Below, piece by piece: positions 1 to 9,400 of a DNA stretch of 38,166 nucleotides (its first letter is position 1; every line of letters starts with the position of its first letter). Position numbers and translations under genes: made by a program. The stretch is from an uncultured Saprospiraceae bacterium. Its GTDB lineage: Bacteria; Bacteroidota; Bacteroidia; Chitinophagales; Saprospiraceae. Under the pieces are notes generated by a model. That model made no database searches. It saw nothing but the letters and a program-made list of their open reading frames with translations, and was not told where the DNA came from. Location of the stretch: positions 1 through 38,166 of the forward strand of contig CALDTK010000178.1 in NCBI GenBank assembly GCA_937924035.1. The letters run 5' to 3'.

Positions 1-1
1 A

Positions 2-1783
2 ATTGCGACCGATACATTGAATCGTTTGGTTCCTGTGACCACACTAATTGAAAATCAAATAGGATTTGATCTTCCAGTAGGAAGTTATTCAATTGGAGTA
101 ACAGATCTTCGAACGAATTGTACAGATACCCTTCGTTATAATGTGATTTGTACCACTGGAAATGATTGTCCTGACATCACTCCAGCAAATGGTACAGACT
201 TAACACTTGTTGATTGTGATGGAACAACGGCTTTTGAAGTATTAAGTCCGGTAACCGATCCAAGCGATCTAGAAATCTATGTTGATGGAGTACAGGTGTC
301 CTTTACGGCGAATGCTTCATCAGCCTTCGTTTTCCTCGGAGAAGGCACCTTTGATGTTAATGTGGTAGATCCTACACGCTCTTGCGCAAGTACTTTCACG
401 GTGAATGTTGTTTGTGGCCCATGTCCTGGTCCAATTCCAACCAATGCCATTGGAGCGGGTGTTGACTGTAGTGCTACAGACTTAGAAATTTGTCTTCCAG
501 CTTCTCCTGATGTATTACAGGCGTACGCAATTACCATTGACGGCCAAGCGTACACTGGCGCACTCGGAGATTGTGATGAGGTGCTTGCGTTTGTACTCGA
601 TGCATTTGAGTTTCCAGATGGCGGTACAGCCGGTCCTTACACCATCGATAGCTTCCGAATTAATGGTCAACTATTTACGACCGATGTGACCACTATAGGA
701 GCTTTGGCAGATACACTTAGTAATTGGGATGCAACAGGAATGTGGCGTTTCGATGCTGTAGAAGATCTGCTACTTGGTGGCAATCCGCAATCTGTATATT
801 CTGATCTTTTTGTCACCCAAATTTCCAGTGGTGTGCAAGCACAAGTAGCCATCCGTCAGCAATCTGTGGCTCAGGGAACAGTTATTACGGTTCCTGCAGG
901 AGCTACAACAAGACTACTCACTTTTGACAACGGAGTGGATTGTATTCAAGAAGTAACTCTCATGATTTCTTGTACTACTAATAGTACAGCCAGTGATACG
1001 ATTCCTGTTTTGGGAGATGTTTTATTCTGTGTTGATGATAGTGAATTAAGTGGGCCTATTGTTTCTCTCGAAAATATTTGTCCAGACCCTCTCGGTGCCG
1101 CAACTTTTGATTTTGATGGCCAATTGGGCTGTGTTACCGCTATGGGAATAACACCTGGATCTGTAACAGCTTGCCTTGTAGCATGTGATGCCTCAGGGGT
1201 CTGCGACACAACCTTTTATACTGTTGTTGTAACCCCAGATGGTTCAGGAGGACTCGACGCAGTTGACGATAACCTTAGAATCCGACTTGATCAGGTAGGA
1301 ACAATTAGCGTTACCGGTAATGATACGTTTGATGGCGCGCTTTCATCTATTTCAATTGTAGAGCAACCGACGAGAGGAACTGCATTGCTCGATAATGATG
1401 GGACGTTGACATACACTCCTCCTGCTGGAGAATGTGGGTTCACTGATTCTCTAACTTATCAAATTTGCCAAGGTGTAATTTGTGATCGAGCATTTGTATT
1501 GATCGATGTCCGTTGCGAACCTGTTGAAGCCTATACAGGATTCTCTCCTAACGGTGATGGAATCAATGATCAGCTTAGATTTATTGGTCTTGAAGACTAT
1601 CCTAGTAATACTTTGACGGTATACAATCGTTGGGGAAATGAAGTCTACGTGACTGAGAATTATCAGAATGACTGGGAAGGAACTTGGGAGGATAAGCTGC
1701 TCATAGACGGTACTTACTTCTGGCAACTAGAACTAGAAGGAGAAGACGAACCTGTCGTTGGCTATGTCCAAATACATCGTTAG
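2..1783 (+). CDS. T9SS type B (CHU_C) surface protein, 5' end missing
   Basis: Only the C-terminal part is present: the frame is open from the first bases of the window, so the true start lies outside it. The visible part has several cysteine-containing beta-sandwich-like segments, then a cadherin-like module at about residues 415-500 (DAVDDN...VTGND...GTLTYTPP). It ends in a gliding-motility-associated CHU_C domain, seen as GFSPNGDGINDQL, VYNRWGNEVY and a terminal DGTYFWQLEL...YVQIHR. From family knowledge, CHU_C domains direct export by the type IX secretion system (type B sorting) and anchoring at the cell surface. Function is probably adhesion or gliding; substrate unknown. A strong terminator follows at 1857, so this gene ends its own transcript. 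Confidence 0.85.
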   Translation: MATDTLNRLVPVTTLIENQIGFDLPVGSYSIGVTDLRTNCTDTLRYNVICTTGNDCPDITPANGTDLTLVDCDGTTAFEVLSPVTDPSDLEIYVDGVQVSFTANASSAFVFLGEGTFDVNVVDPTRSCASTFTVNVVCGPCPGPIPTNAIGAGVDCSATDLEICLPASPDVLQAYAITIDGQAYTGALGDCDEVLAFVLDAFEFPDGGTAGPYTIDSFRINGQLFTTDVTTIGALADTLSNWDATGMWRFDAVEDLLLGGNPQSVYSDLFVTQISSGVQAQVAIRQQSVAQGTVITVPAGATTRLLTFDNGVDCIQEVTLMISCTTNSTASDTIPVLGDVLFCVDDSELSGPIVSLENICPDPLGAATFDFDGQLGCVTAMGITPGSVTACLVACDASGVCDTTFYTVVVTPDGSGGLDAVDDNLRIRLDQVGTISVTGNDTFDGALSSISIVEQPTRGTALLDNDGTLTYTPPAGECGFTDSLTYQICQGVICDRAFVLIDVRCEPVEAYTGFSPNGDGINDQLRFIGLEDYPSNTLTVYNRWGNEVYVTENYQNDWEGTWEDKLLIDGTYFWQLELEGEDEPVVGYVQIHR

Positions 1784-1856
1784 ATAGCGTAGGTTTTGTC
1801 GAAGACCAATGCATGGGAATGCATTAAAAGTGACCAATGTCTCTTTCACTAAAAGG

Positions 1857-1890
1857 ACGGGCACTCCTGAAACGGGAGTGCCCGTTTTTT
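1857..1890 (+). terminator. Rho-independent terminator after the CHU_C gene
   Basis: Perfect 11-bp stem, ACGGGCACTCC pairing with GGAGTGCCCGT, with a 7-nt loop and followed by six T. It lies 74 bases after the stop codon of the upstream gene. Confidence 0.9.
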
Positions 1891-1923
1891 CGTAGAACAA
1901 TGAGCATGGAGACAAGGCAACAC

Positions 1924-1977
1924 ATGAAGTATTTTCTTAATGTGTTTGGCATCCTTCTTGTGTTAGTCAGTCAGTAA
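1924..1977 (+). other. 17-codon hydrophobic mini-ORF (leader peptide or signal-peptide remnant)
   Basis: ATG followed by MKYFLNVFGILLVLVSQ and TAA, ending 24 bases before the TPR lipoprotein start. The composition (Lys, then a hydrophobic core) resembles a signal-peptide start with no mature protein behind it. No ribosome binding site is seen. It could be chance, a leader peptide, or the decayed 5' end of a lost secreted gene. Confidence 0.25.
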
Positions 1978-2001
1978 CATTCATTTTGAAATTCCCCAAC
2001 A

Positions 2002-2745
2002 ATGCTCAAGCATTTAATTACCCTCGGCGCTTTCGCCATTCTAGCTCTTGGCGCTTGCCAATCTGATTCAATCACTCTCGACGAAACAGAGCGAGCAAAT
2101 TGGTCTTCAGCATTTTCTAATCCTCAAGATCACGCAACTGACATTCGTCTTTTTGCCCAAGGAAAAGATCTTGGAGATGCTGCAATCATGTATGATGCGC
2201 TTCATCACATGTTGGTGCGTGAGCCAAACAATGCTGCGATCAAGGATTCCTTAGCCTCATTGTATTTCAAAGGCCGTATGTACGGTCAGGTGCTTAACCT
2301 GACGGATGATCTTTTAGAAGCTACGCCACAGGATCCACGTTACATGGAAATGAAAGCTGTTTCTCAAAACAGTTTAGGTCTTTTAGAGGATGCACTCGTT
2401 GCTTATCAAGATCTACTTCAAGTAGACCCTAATCCTTACTATGCTTACCAAGTAGCAACCATTCAATACGGACTTAATCAGTTTGATAAAGCTGAGGCAA
2501 CTGTAGATAATATGCTAGCAGGTGATCTAGGATCTCAAAAAGTAAACATTAATATTGCTCAGGGACGTGCTCAGTCCGTTCCTATGAAGGCAGCTCTTCT
2601 CAATATCAAAGGCGTGCTACGCAAAGACGTGCACAAGGATATGGATCAAGCTAAAGAGTACTTCCAGTTGGCTATGGCTGAATCACCAGAGTTCATTCTG
2701 GCTTCAAACAACCTGACACTTTTGGAAAAGCAAAGTGAAAAGTAA
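2002..2745 (+). CDS. TPR-repeat lipoprotein
   Basis: A 247-residue protein with a lipoprotein signal peptide (MLKHLITLGAFAILALGAC; lipobox LGAC with Cys near residue 19), so it is predicted to be lipid-anchored in the periplasm or outer membrane. The rest is helical with tetratricopeptide-like pairs, for example at about 75-110 (NAAIKDSLASLYFKGRMYG), 110-145 (DPRYMEMKAVSQNSLG) and 145-180 (NPYYAYQVATIQYGLNQF). A final repeat-like segment is at 205-240. TPR proteins are protein-interaction scaffolds; the partner is not visible. Terminators on both sides suggest a single-gene transcript. The start at 2002 puts the n-region directly before the hydrophobic core. Confidence 0.85.
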   Translation: MLKHLITLGAFAILALGACQSDSITLDETERANWSSAFSNPQDHATDIRLFAQGKDLGDAAIMYDALHHMLVREPNNAAIKDSLASLYFKGRMYGQVLNLTDDLLEATPQDPRYMEMKAVSQNSLGLLEDALVAYQDLLQVDPNPYYAYQVATIQYGLNQFDKAEATVDNMLAGDLGSQKVNINIAQGRAQSVPMKAALLNIKGVLRKDVHKDMDQAKEYFQLAMAESPEFILASNNLTLLEKQSEK

Positions 2746-2790
2746 TTCACTATTGAGTGTTTAGTTACACTTCTGCACTATGAAACGCGA

Positions 2791-2821
2791 GCCCGCAACT
2801 GGTAACAGTTGCGGGCTTTTC
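2791..2821 (+). terminator. Rho-independent terminator after the TPR lipoprotein gene
   Basis: 11-bp perfect stem GCCCGCAACTG / CAGTTGCGGGC with the 4-nt loop GTAA, followed by TTTTCG. Confidence 0.9.
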
Positions 2822-2915
2822 GTTTGTAATGAGTCAGCATTTATCATTTTTTACAGTGAATAGAAGAGTTGTTTTTGAAAAATATTCTTCTATTTGTATT
2901 GTAATTTTATTAGCC

Positions 2916-2958
2916 AGCCCCGTGCGAAGCACTTGGGTCCACGCACCAGTGAGGGGCT
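2916..2958 (+). ncRNA. Candidate structured RNA element with competing hairpins
   Basis: AGCCCC (2916-2921) pairs with GGGGCT (2953-2958). Inside, GTGCG (2922-2926) can pair either locally with GCAC (2929-2932) around a GAA loop or with CGCAC (2942-2946). CACTTGG can also pair with CCAGTG. Competing helices are typical of regulatory leaders, but nothing identifies a known family, and the downstream start codon is about 450 bases away. Confidence 0.25.
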
Positions 2959-2969
2959 TTCGCCAAAAC
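2956..2969 (-). repeat. 14-bp GNRA motif, GGC form
   Basis: On the minus strand it reads GTTTTGGCGAAAGC, exact. The next base (C) completes a GGC-GAAA-GCC mini-hairpin. Intergenic copy. Confidence 0.8.
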
Positions 2970-3413
2970 CTTCGCCTTGCTTAAATAACCTCAACAGATA
3001 GGGGTAGTCTAAACATATTTGTAGACCCTGTTAGACACGTCGTCTCACTGAGAGGGGCTTCTAGGAGTGGTGTTATTTTGTAAAAAATTTAAGTGTAAAA
3101 ATCTGTAGATAAGATACTTGTGTTAATTTTATGAGTCATATAGTACGAATAGTAAATGTGTGGCATCTGTTTTGCTTTTATGTATTTGAATGTCTCGGAT
3201 GTCCCCTTGCCTGAGAGTTCACTTTCGCAGACCGATCGATTTTGGTCCCACCCCCAGCGATATCCTCCGCCACTTCCCCTCGGTGTTGTAGGAACCTTCA
3301 ACTAATAGCCTTCGCGCTAATTTTTGTGGTTTAACAGCTTTTGCTGTCATCTAGTATGATTCCCTTTTCCAGGGTCTTGTATTATTTGTCGCTTTGCTAT
3401 ACATGCATATTGA

Positions 3414-6400
3414 ATGAAATCTTTCTCCCGAGCATTAGTTTTTCTTAGCATTTTACTTCCTGTTTTGGCGAAAGCCCAAAGTGGGATAGGGTTACCTCCT
3501 TTTGATGCTACCACAGCCTTTCACGTTAAGAACACACCGTTCGCAAATCCAATACGATTGGACGGACTTCAAGATGATGGGACTAATACTTTGACCGATG
3601 TAGTAGTTAAAGATGCAAATGGAGTCCTTTACTATAGACCAATTACCGATCTCACGGTTAGTGGGGAGTGGGAAGACCAAGTAGTCGGTGGACGCAACAT
3701 GATTGTCGCGGGTCAAGCACTCGATGCCGGAAACACGATATCGATTCTAGACAATGGTCGTGTTGGTATTGGGACAAACAATCCCTTGAGTGTGTTCCAT
3801 ATTGATACTGATGGAGATGGCGTTACTGCAACAGGAGGAACTCACTTTCGAATTGGTAGAACAGCCTCATACATTGCCATGGATGGTGATGAAATTGGTC
3901 AATTCGTGAATAATGTTCCGAGTACTCTTTTTCTAAACTCAGAAGGAGGAACCATTTCTCTAGGTCAGAACTCAGGTAATACAAGTCGTCTAATTGTTAA
4001 CGGTCGAACTCAGGTTACTGATCTGCCCACAGGTGATCTTGACGGAGTTGGTACAGACGACGAATTAGTGACCACAGATGCTGCTGGCAATTTGCGTAAA
4101 GTTCCAGCTGCGGATCTCATTGAGGACAATGCAGAATGGCGAAACGATGATGTTAACGATCGTATTTACGCATACCGAACCGATAATGTAGCCGGAAATG
4201 ATGTTGTAATTACCGAGTCAGATGGATATTTAGGTGTTGGTACCGTCAATCCTCAAAATGACTTACAAGTTTCAAGAGGAATTGTCATCGGAAATGACAT
4301 CGATGGGGCCTATTCAACTAGTGAGGCGATTCGCTTTGCAGGTGGTGGTACATCTGATGGTATGATTACAACCCAAGACGGTAGTGGTCGTTTCGTTTTT
4401 AAGTGGAATGCGACGTATGGACCTGGCGAAGATTTTCTAGCTGGAAATGAGCATGCAGTACGGATGCTGATGCATGGAGATGAAACAACTGGGGCTGAGA
4501 TTTTTGAAATTGAAAGCTCTAACAGCACAGGTGCCGCGGGTGACAATATTAACTGGAACTCTCGTTTGGCCATTGAAAACACGGGAGAAATCGGTATTGG
4601 AACTACTGCACCGACATCTAGACTAGACGTGAACGGAACAGTGAGAGTCCGCAACCTACCGACTGGAGTTGTGAGCGGAGCAGATCCGACTGACGATTAT
4701 ATCGTACTTGCTGACCGCGCCACAAATGAATTAAGACGCATATCTCCAAGTGCTCTCTTCAACGATGAAGGAGAATGGGCATATGAAGGTGGCGGCGTAA
4801 ATGAAGATAGAATCTATGCTCGTAGGGCTCGAGATGATGGTTCGGCTGATGTCGTAGTTGATGAAGCTGGTCGAGTAGGTATTGGGGTGCGCGCGCCACG
4901 TGAAAGTCTACACCTCAATGGCGGCGGTATGCGAATTGACGGAAATGATTTTGGGATCGGATTTAACAATGAAACTCCTTATCCTGGTGCAGCAACACGA
5001 GATGGATCTCGTATTTATCATGGTGCAGGAATTCTTCCCCAAGCTTGGCGGGATTTCTTAATCATAGAAAAAACGGATGCCAATCATGTAAGCGAACCTG
5101 ATGGCGGAATCGCCTTTGCGAACCGCAACGGTGCGAATACACGCTACACCTCCATGGTGATCCGTGGAGATGGTGAAGTCGGTATTGGAAGAAACTTAGT
5201 AAGTCCACTTGCAACGCTACATGTAAATGGAGGTTTCCTCGTCCGTGATGGAGGAGCAGGAAATAATGATGGATCATCTGGGCTCCTACAAGTAGTCGAT
5301 TATCGTGCTACACCATTTCGTACATGGGCCAATCGTGGTTTAAGTGTTCAAGATGAAACTGATTACTTTTATGTAGGGCTAAAAGATGAAGGAGGTAATC
5401 GCGAGGATGCAGTTATTGCATGGGGTGACAATCCTGATGAAGATCTTCGGTTTATAAAACTAGACGGAGCCTCAACCGAAACAGACGTCATGCATATTGA
5501 TGGACAATATGACAATGTCGGAATCGGGACTGTGCCCGAACAAAACAACAATATAAAATTAGATGTAAATGGACAAGTCCGTGTGCGCGACCTCGATCCC
5601 CAAACGACTTATGATCCAGTCAATAACCTGATTGTTATCGCTGATGGGGCAGGTAGATTAAAAACAGTTACAAACGATGTCTTTAAGCAAGACTTTGAGG
5701 ATTTAGACTGGACGATAAGTGGCGATGATATTTATAATTCAAATTCTCGCGGTGTCGGTATTGGAGTCACAAATGGTTTTAGTGCAGCTTACAAGTTGGA
5801 TGTAGGAGCAGACTCGCGAATTCGTGCTGCGAACCGTATTTATTTTAGAGATACGGAGAGTTCTATCTATTCTTCAAACGCTAGAAACCTTGACTTAGAA
5901 GCACGAAATAATACAACATTTAGGCGTTGGGGAGGCTCAGGAGCTAACCCATTAACTGTAGAACATTCAAGTCGTACCGTTGGTATTGGAGTCGATAACC
6001 CAGTTGATGGTTATGCACTTGAGATTAATGGTTTAACTCGTATTCAGAATCAGTCCGAGCTACGCTTTGGAGGTGATGATGATAACATGATTTACGCTGC
6101 TTCAAATACTGATTTTCGCATAACAGCACAAGAGCTCTTTAGCGTGCGAAGCCGTGGTGATGGCATCGGAATTTTATCTGTGAAAACTGCGGGTACAGGG
6201 GATCGACGAGTAGGTATCAATACCAATACTCCAGGCGAGGGAGCGAACATCAATTCTTTCAACGAGATCGCGCTAGATGTCGACGGTAGTGTTAGGGTGA
6301 GGCGTATGCGTGCATCAGCCGCCGCCGATGATGTAGTAACAATCGATGCAAATGGTGAGTTACGCAGTAGGCCAGCTGACGACGTCGAAGGTCCATGGGT

Positions 6401-9400
6401 ACGGGAAGTCACGGGAGGTGGTCAAGGAGAAGTTATTACAAGAGATCTAAGTGACTTTGTTGGTATTGGCACAAACGCCCCACTTTCAACTTTACATGTT
6501 GCAGAGCAGTCTGGAACTGATGCTCTGATTGGTAGAACTGGATCAATTACACTCACTCATGCCGATGCTGGAGGGGAGAGTTCAGTCCTTTTTAGAAGTG
6601 TAAATTCAACCAATGATTATGGGTATATCATGTATGATGAAAACGGTGATACAAATTCTTCAAATACAACAGGAGAAAATGCTGTATTAAGTATTGGTAC
6701 AACCAATAATGGAAGTGATCATATTGCACTGTTGCCTAGCGGAAATGTCGGGATTAATACTTCAAGTCCAACAGCAGATCTTCATGTGCAAGGAACAGCA
6801 CGTGTTACAAATATGACTACAGTAAATAACACTTCAGATTTTGCAGTCACCGTTGATGCGGCAGGAAATTTAAGAAAGCAAGCGATTAATGTAATCCGTG
6901 ATAACCTCGGAAACCATGACATGACAACGGATCTTGTGACTGGCGGGAATTCAATACGCTATTCAAGAGATGATTCTGGCCCAGAAGCTGGAATTGTACT
7001 AACTCCTCAGAACTCAGTGATGACTTCAAATCGATTGCAAATCGGTAACGTCATTAATTTTTGGGTGGATGATGCAATCGGAGGTCAGACCAATGGTTTT
7101 GCCGGTAATGATGGGGTAATCTTCGCTCCAGTACGCGATGATGGAACGGAAAACTCGGACATGCGGGTCTACATAATGGATAACAACAATGACGCTTTCA
7201 GCTTTTGGGGTAATCCATGTGGTGGCGGTAACTGTGGTTCAATTGATGCTGCATCCCGAAACCTAGAAATACGTGCTGACGGTCAAATTACCATCGACAA
7301 ACTTGGAACGGGAGGTATAGATCAAATGGTAACCGTAGATGCCAACGGAGTACTTGGTAGTGCCGCCATTCCAACAGGCTCAGGTTCCTCTACAGCTGAT
7401 AACCTGGGTAACCATATCGCTACTCAAAACATTCGTTTGTCTAATTCTTGGCTAACTAACGATGGAGGCAACCGTGATGGACTGCGGGTAAGTGATGATG
7501 GCTCAGTGTTTTTTAATACTTCTCGGGTACTTGCTTGGAGTAATAATAACCTATGGGATGTTTTCTCAACTCGCATAGTTGGTGATACAGATGCCGATGG
7601 ACAAGGAGGAAATAATGATCTCTTCTTAGTAGGGCGAGATGATATCGTTTTACGCAGTAGAGGAGGGCAAGGCGACATTCAAATCGATTCTGATGATGAT
7701 GTAGAAATTCGTGCTCAAGATCAAATCAGAATACGTGCAGAAGGTACAGGAGGGTCGGACGACATCCGAATGTATACCCGAAATAATCAAGAACGAGTCC
7801 GTATTCAAAATGATGGCGATGTTCAAGTTTTTGACCTCGCAGGTGGAGGAAACCGCGTTGTAATGGCAGACAATAATGGTGTTCTTTATCCTCTAGCTGG
7901 TTCGGCGGACGGACTTTGGGAACGAGATGCTGCCAATAGCGAAACATACTTGGCCAATCTAAATGATGATGTTGGAATCGGTACAGCCGACCCTGAAGCT
8001 CCATTGCATGTTCGCAGAAACAACGGAGCTGTTGGAGCTCGTCTATTACTCGACAATGGGAATAACAACGGCGATTCAGAAATCAGCTTTCGCGAAAACA
8101 ACAGGAGCCGTGGAATAGACCTCCGCTATGACGGAGGGGATGAGCGTTTGTATACTCAGAGCCATGATGGCACACGCCTCATGACTATCGAACGTGCTGG
8201 AGGAGATGTCGGCATTGGCGTAGATAATCCATCTGCTCAACTACACATCGCAAGATCAGCCGCTAATGGTGCGGGTGCAGGAGTTACAGGTCCTGCTCGA
8301 GTTCGAATTCAGAATCCGGTAAACAATGGTTCAGCAGCGATTGAGCTCCAAGAAGGCTCAGGCGGCATTTCTGGCTCAAATGCGATGAGTCTTCGATACA
8401 ATGGGCAGGACAATCGTTTTGAAATCGTGGATGGTGAGGCTGATCGACCTACTACTGAAGTACGTTTCTCCGTAAATAGAGATAACGGTCTACTCACCTC
8501 ATCTAACCTCGCCACAGGAGGGGCTTCCGAGATTGTTGTTGCTGATGCGGCCGGGGTGCTTTCGACACAAGTATTTGACCAAGCGCTCTGGGCGGTTGAT
8601 AATACAGATTCAGAGATTTTTCTTGATCCTGGAGTAAGTTCATTCCGTCTCGGTATTGGAACGAATGCACCTTCTGCAAAACTAGACGTAGATGGAACGG
8701 CTCGAATCCGTTCTCTTGGCACAGGAGCAGGTACTGACTTTATAGTCACTGCTGATGCGAACGGGAATCTCCGACAACTTCCAGCCTCAGATTTCGAGAA
8801 TTACTGGGAACGTGACCCAACCGGCAATGGTACAAATGCATATACGAGTACAGCAAATTCTGATGATTTTGTTGGTATCGGAACGGCTGCACCTACGAGC
8901 AAGCTTGACGTTGCAGGAACTGTTCGAGTTCGCTCTTTACCGACAGGCGACGTAAGCACGGATGTTATCGTTGTTGCTGATGCTTCAGGAAATTTCCGCC
9001 AAATACCAACGAGCACCTTTGATGATTTTTGGAATCGTAACGATGCAGGCGCACAAGACTATGTTGAACTCGCAACAACAACTGATTTTGTAGGCATTGG
9101 TACAACTACCGCTCCTACAGCTCAGTTTCACACAACAGGAACTGTTCGTCTAGCTGGATTGACAAATACTGGAGTAGCAGCAGGTGGAGTAGAGGTTGTT
9201 GTAGCAGATTTGTCAGGCAACTTATCTACAAGAACCCTGAGCGGTAATTTATGGTCGAGAACAGGTACGAATACTCACTTGGCTAATGCTGCAGACTTTA
9301 TCGGTGTAGGGACTTCCTCACCAACGAGTCGCTTCCACATTGCTAGTGGTGATGTGACGATAACAGACCTCTTTGGGACAACTGGTGATGAAAATGCTGA

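Larger units (their letters stand above)
2746..3413. other. 668-bp gap before the giant S74 gene; hairpins, no gene
   Basis: No convincing gene. It holds the terminator at 2791 and a 9-bp perfect inverted repeat (AATAGAAGA at 2859-2867, TCTTCTATT at 2886-2894). A foldable block at 2916-2958 is closed by AGCCCC/GGGGCT, and one copy of the 14-bp GNRA motif lies at 2956-2969. A small hairpin ACAGC-TTTT-GCTGT lies near 3334-3347. The 3' part presumably carries the promoter of the downstream gene. TATTATTTG near 3379 resembles a Bacteroidota -7 box but has a three-base spacer instead of two, so it is not called. Confidence 0.5.

Noticed and set aside
2029-2038. GCTTTCGCC in the TPR lipoprotein signal codons
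   Set aside because: Lacks the AAAAC half; explained by coding for Ala-Phe-Ala.
3089-3301. 70-codon minus-strand frame in the gap before the giant gene
   Set aside because: No signal, motif or coding-like composition; gap DNA with hairpins explains it better.
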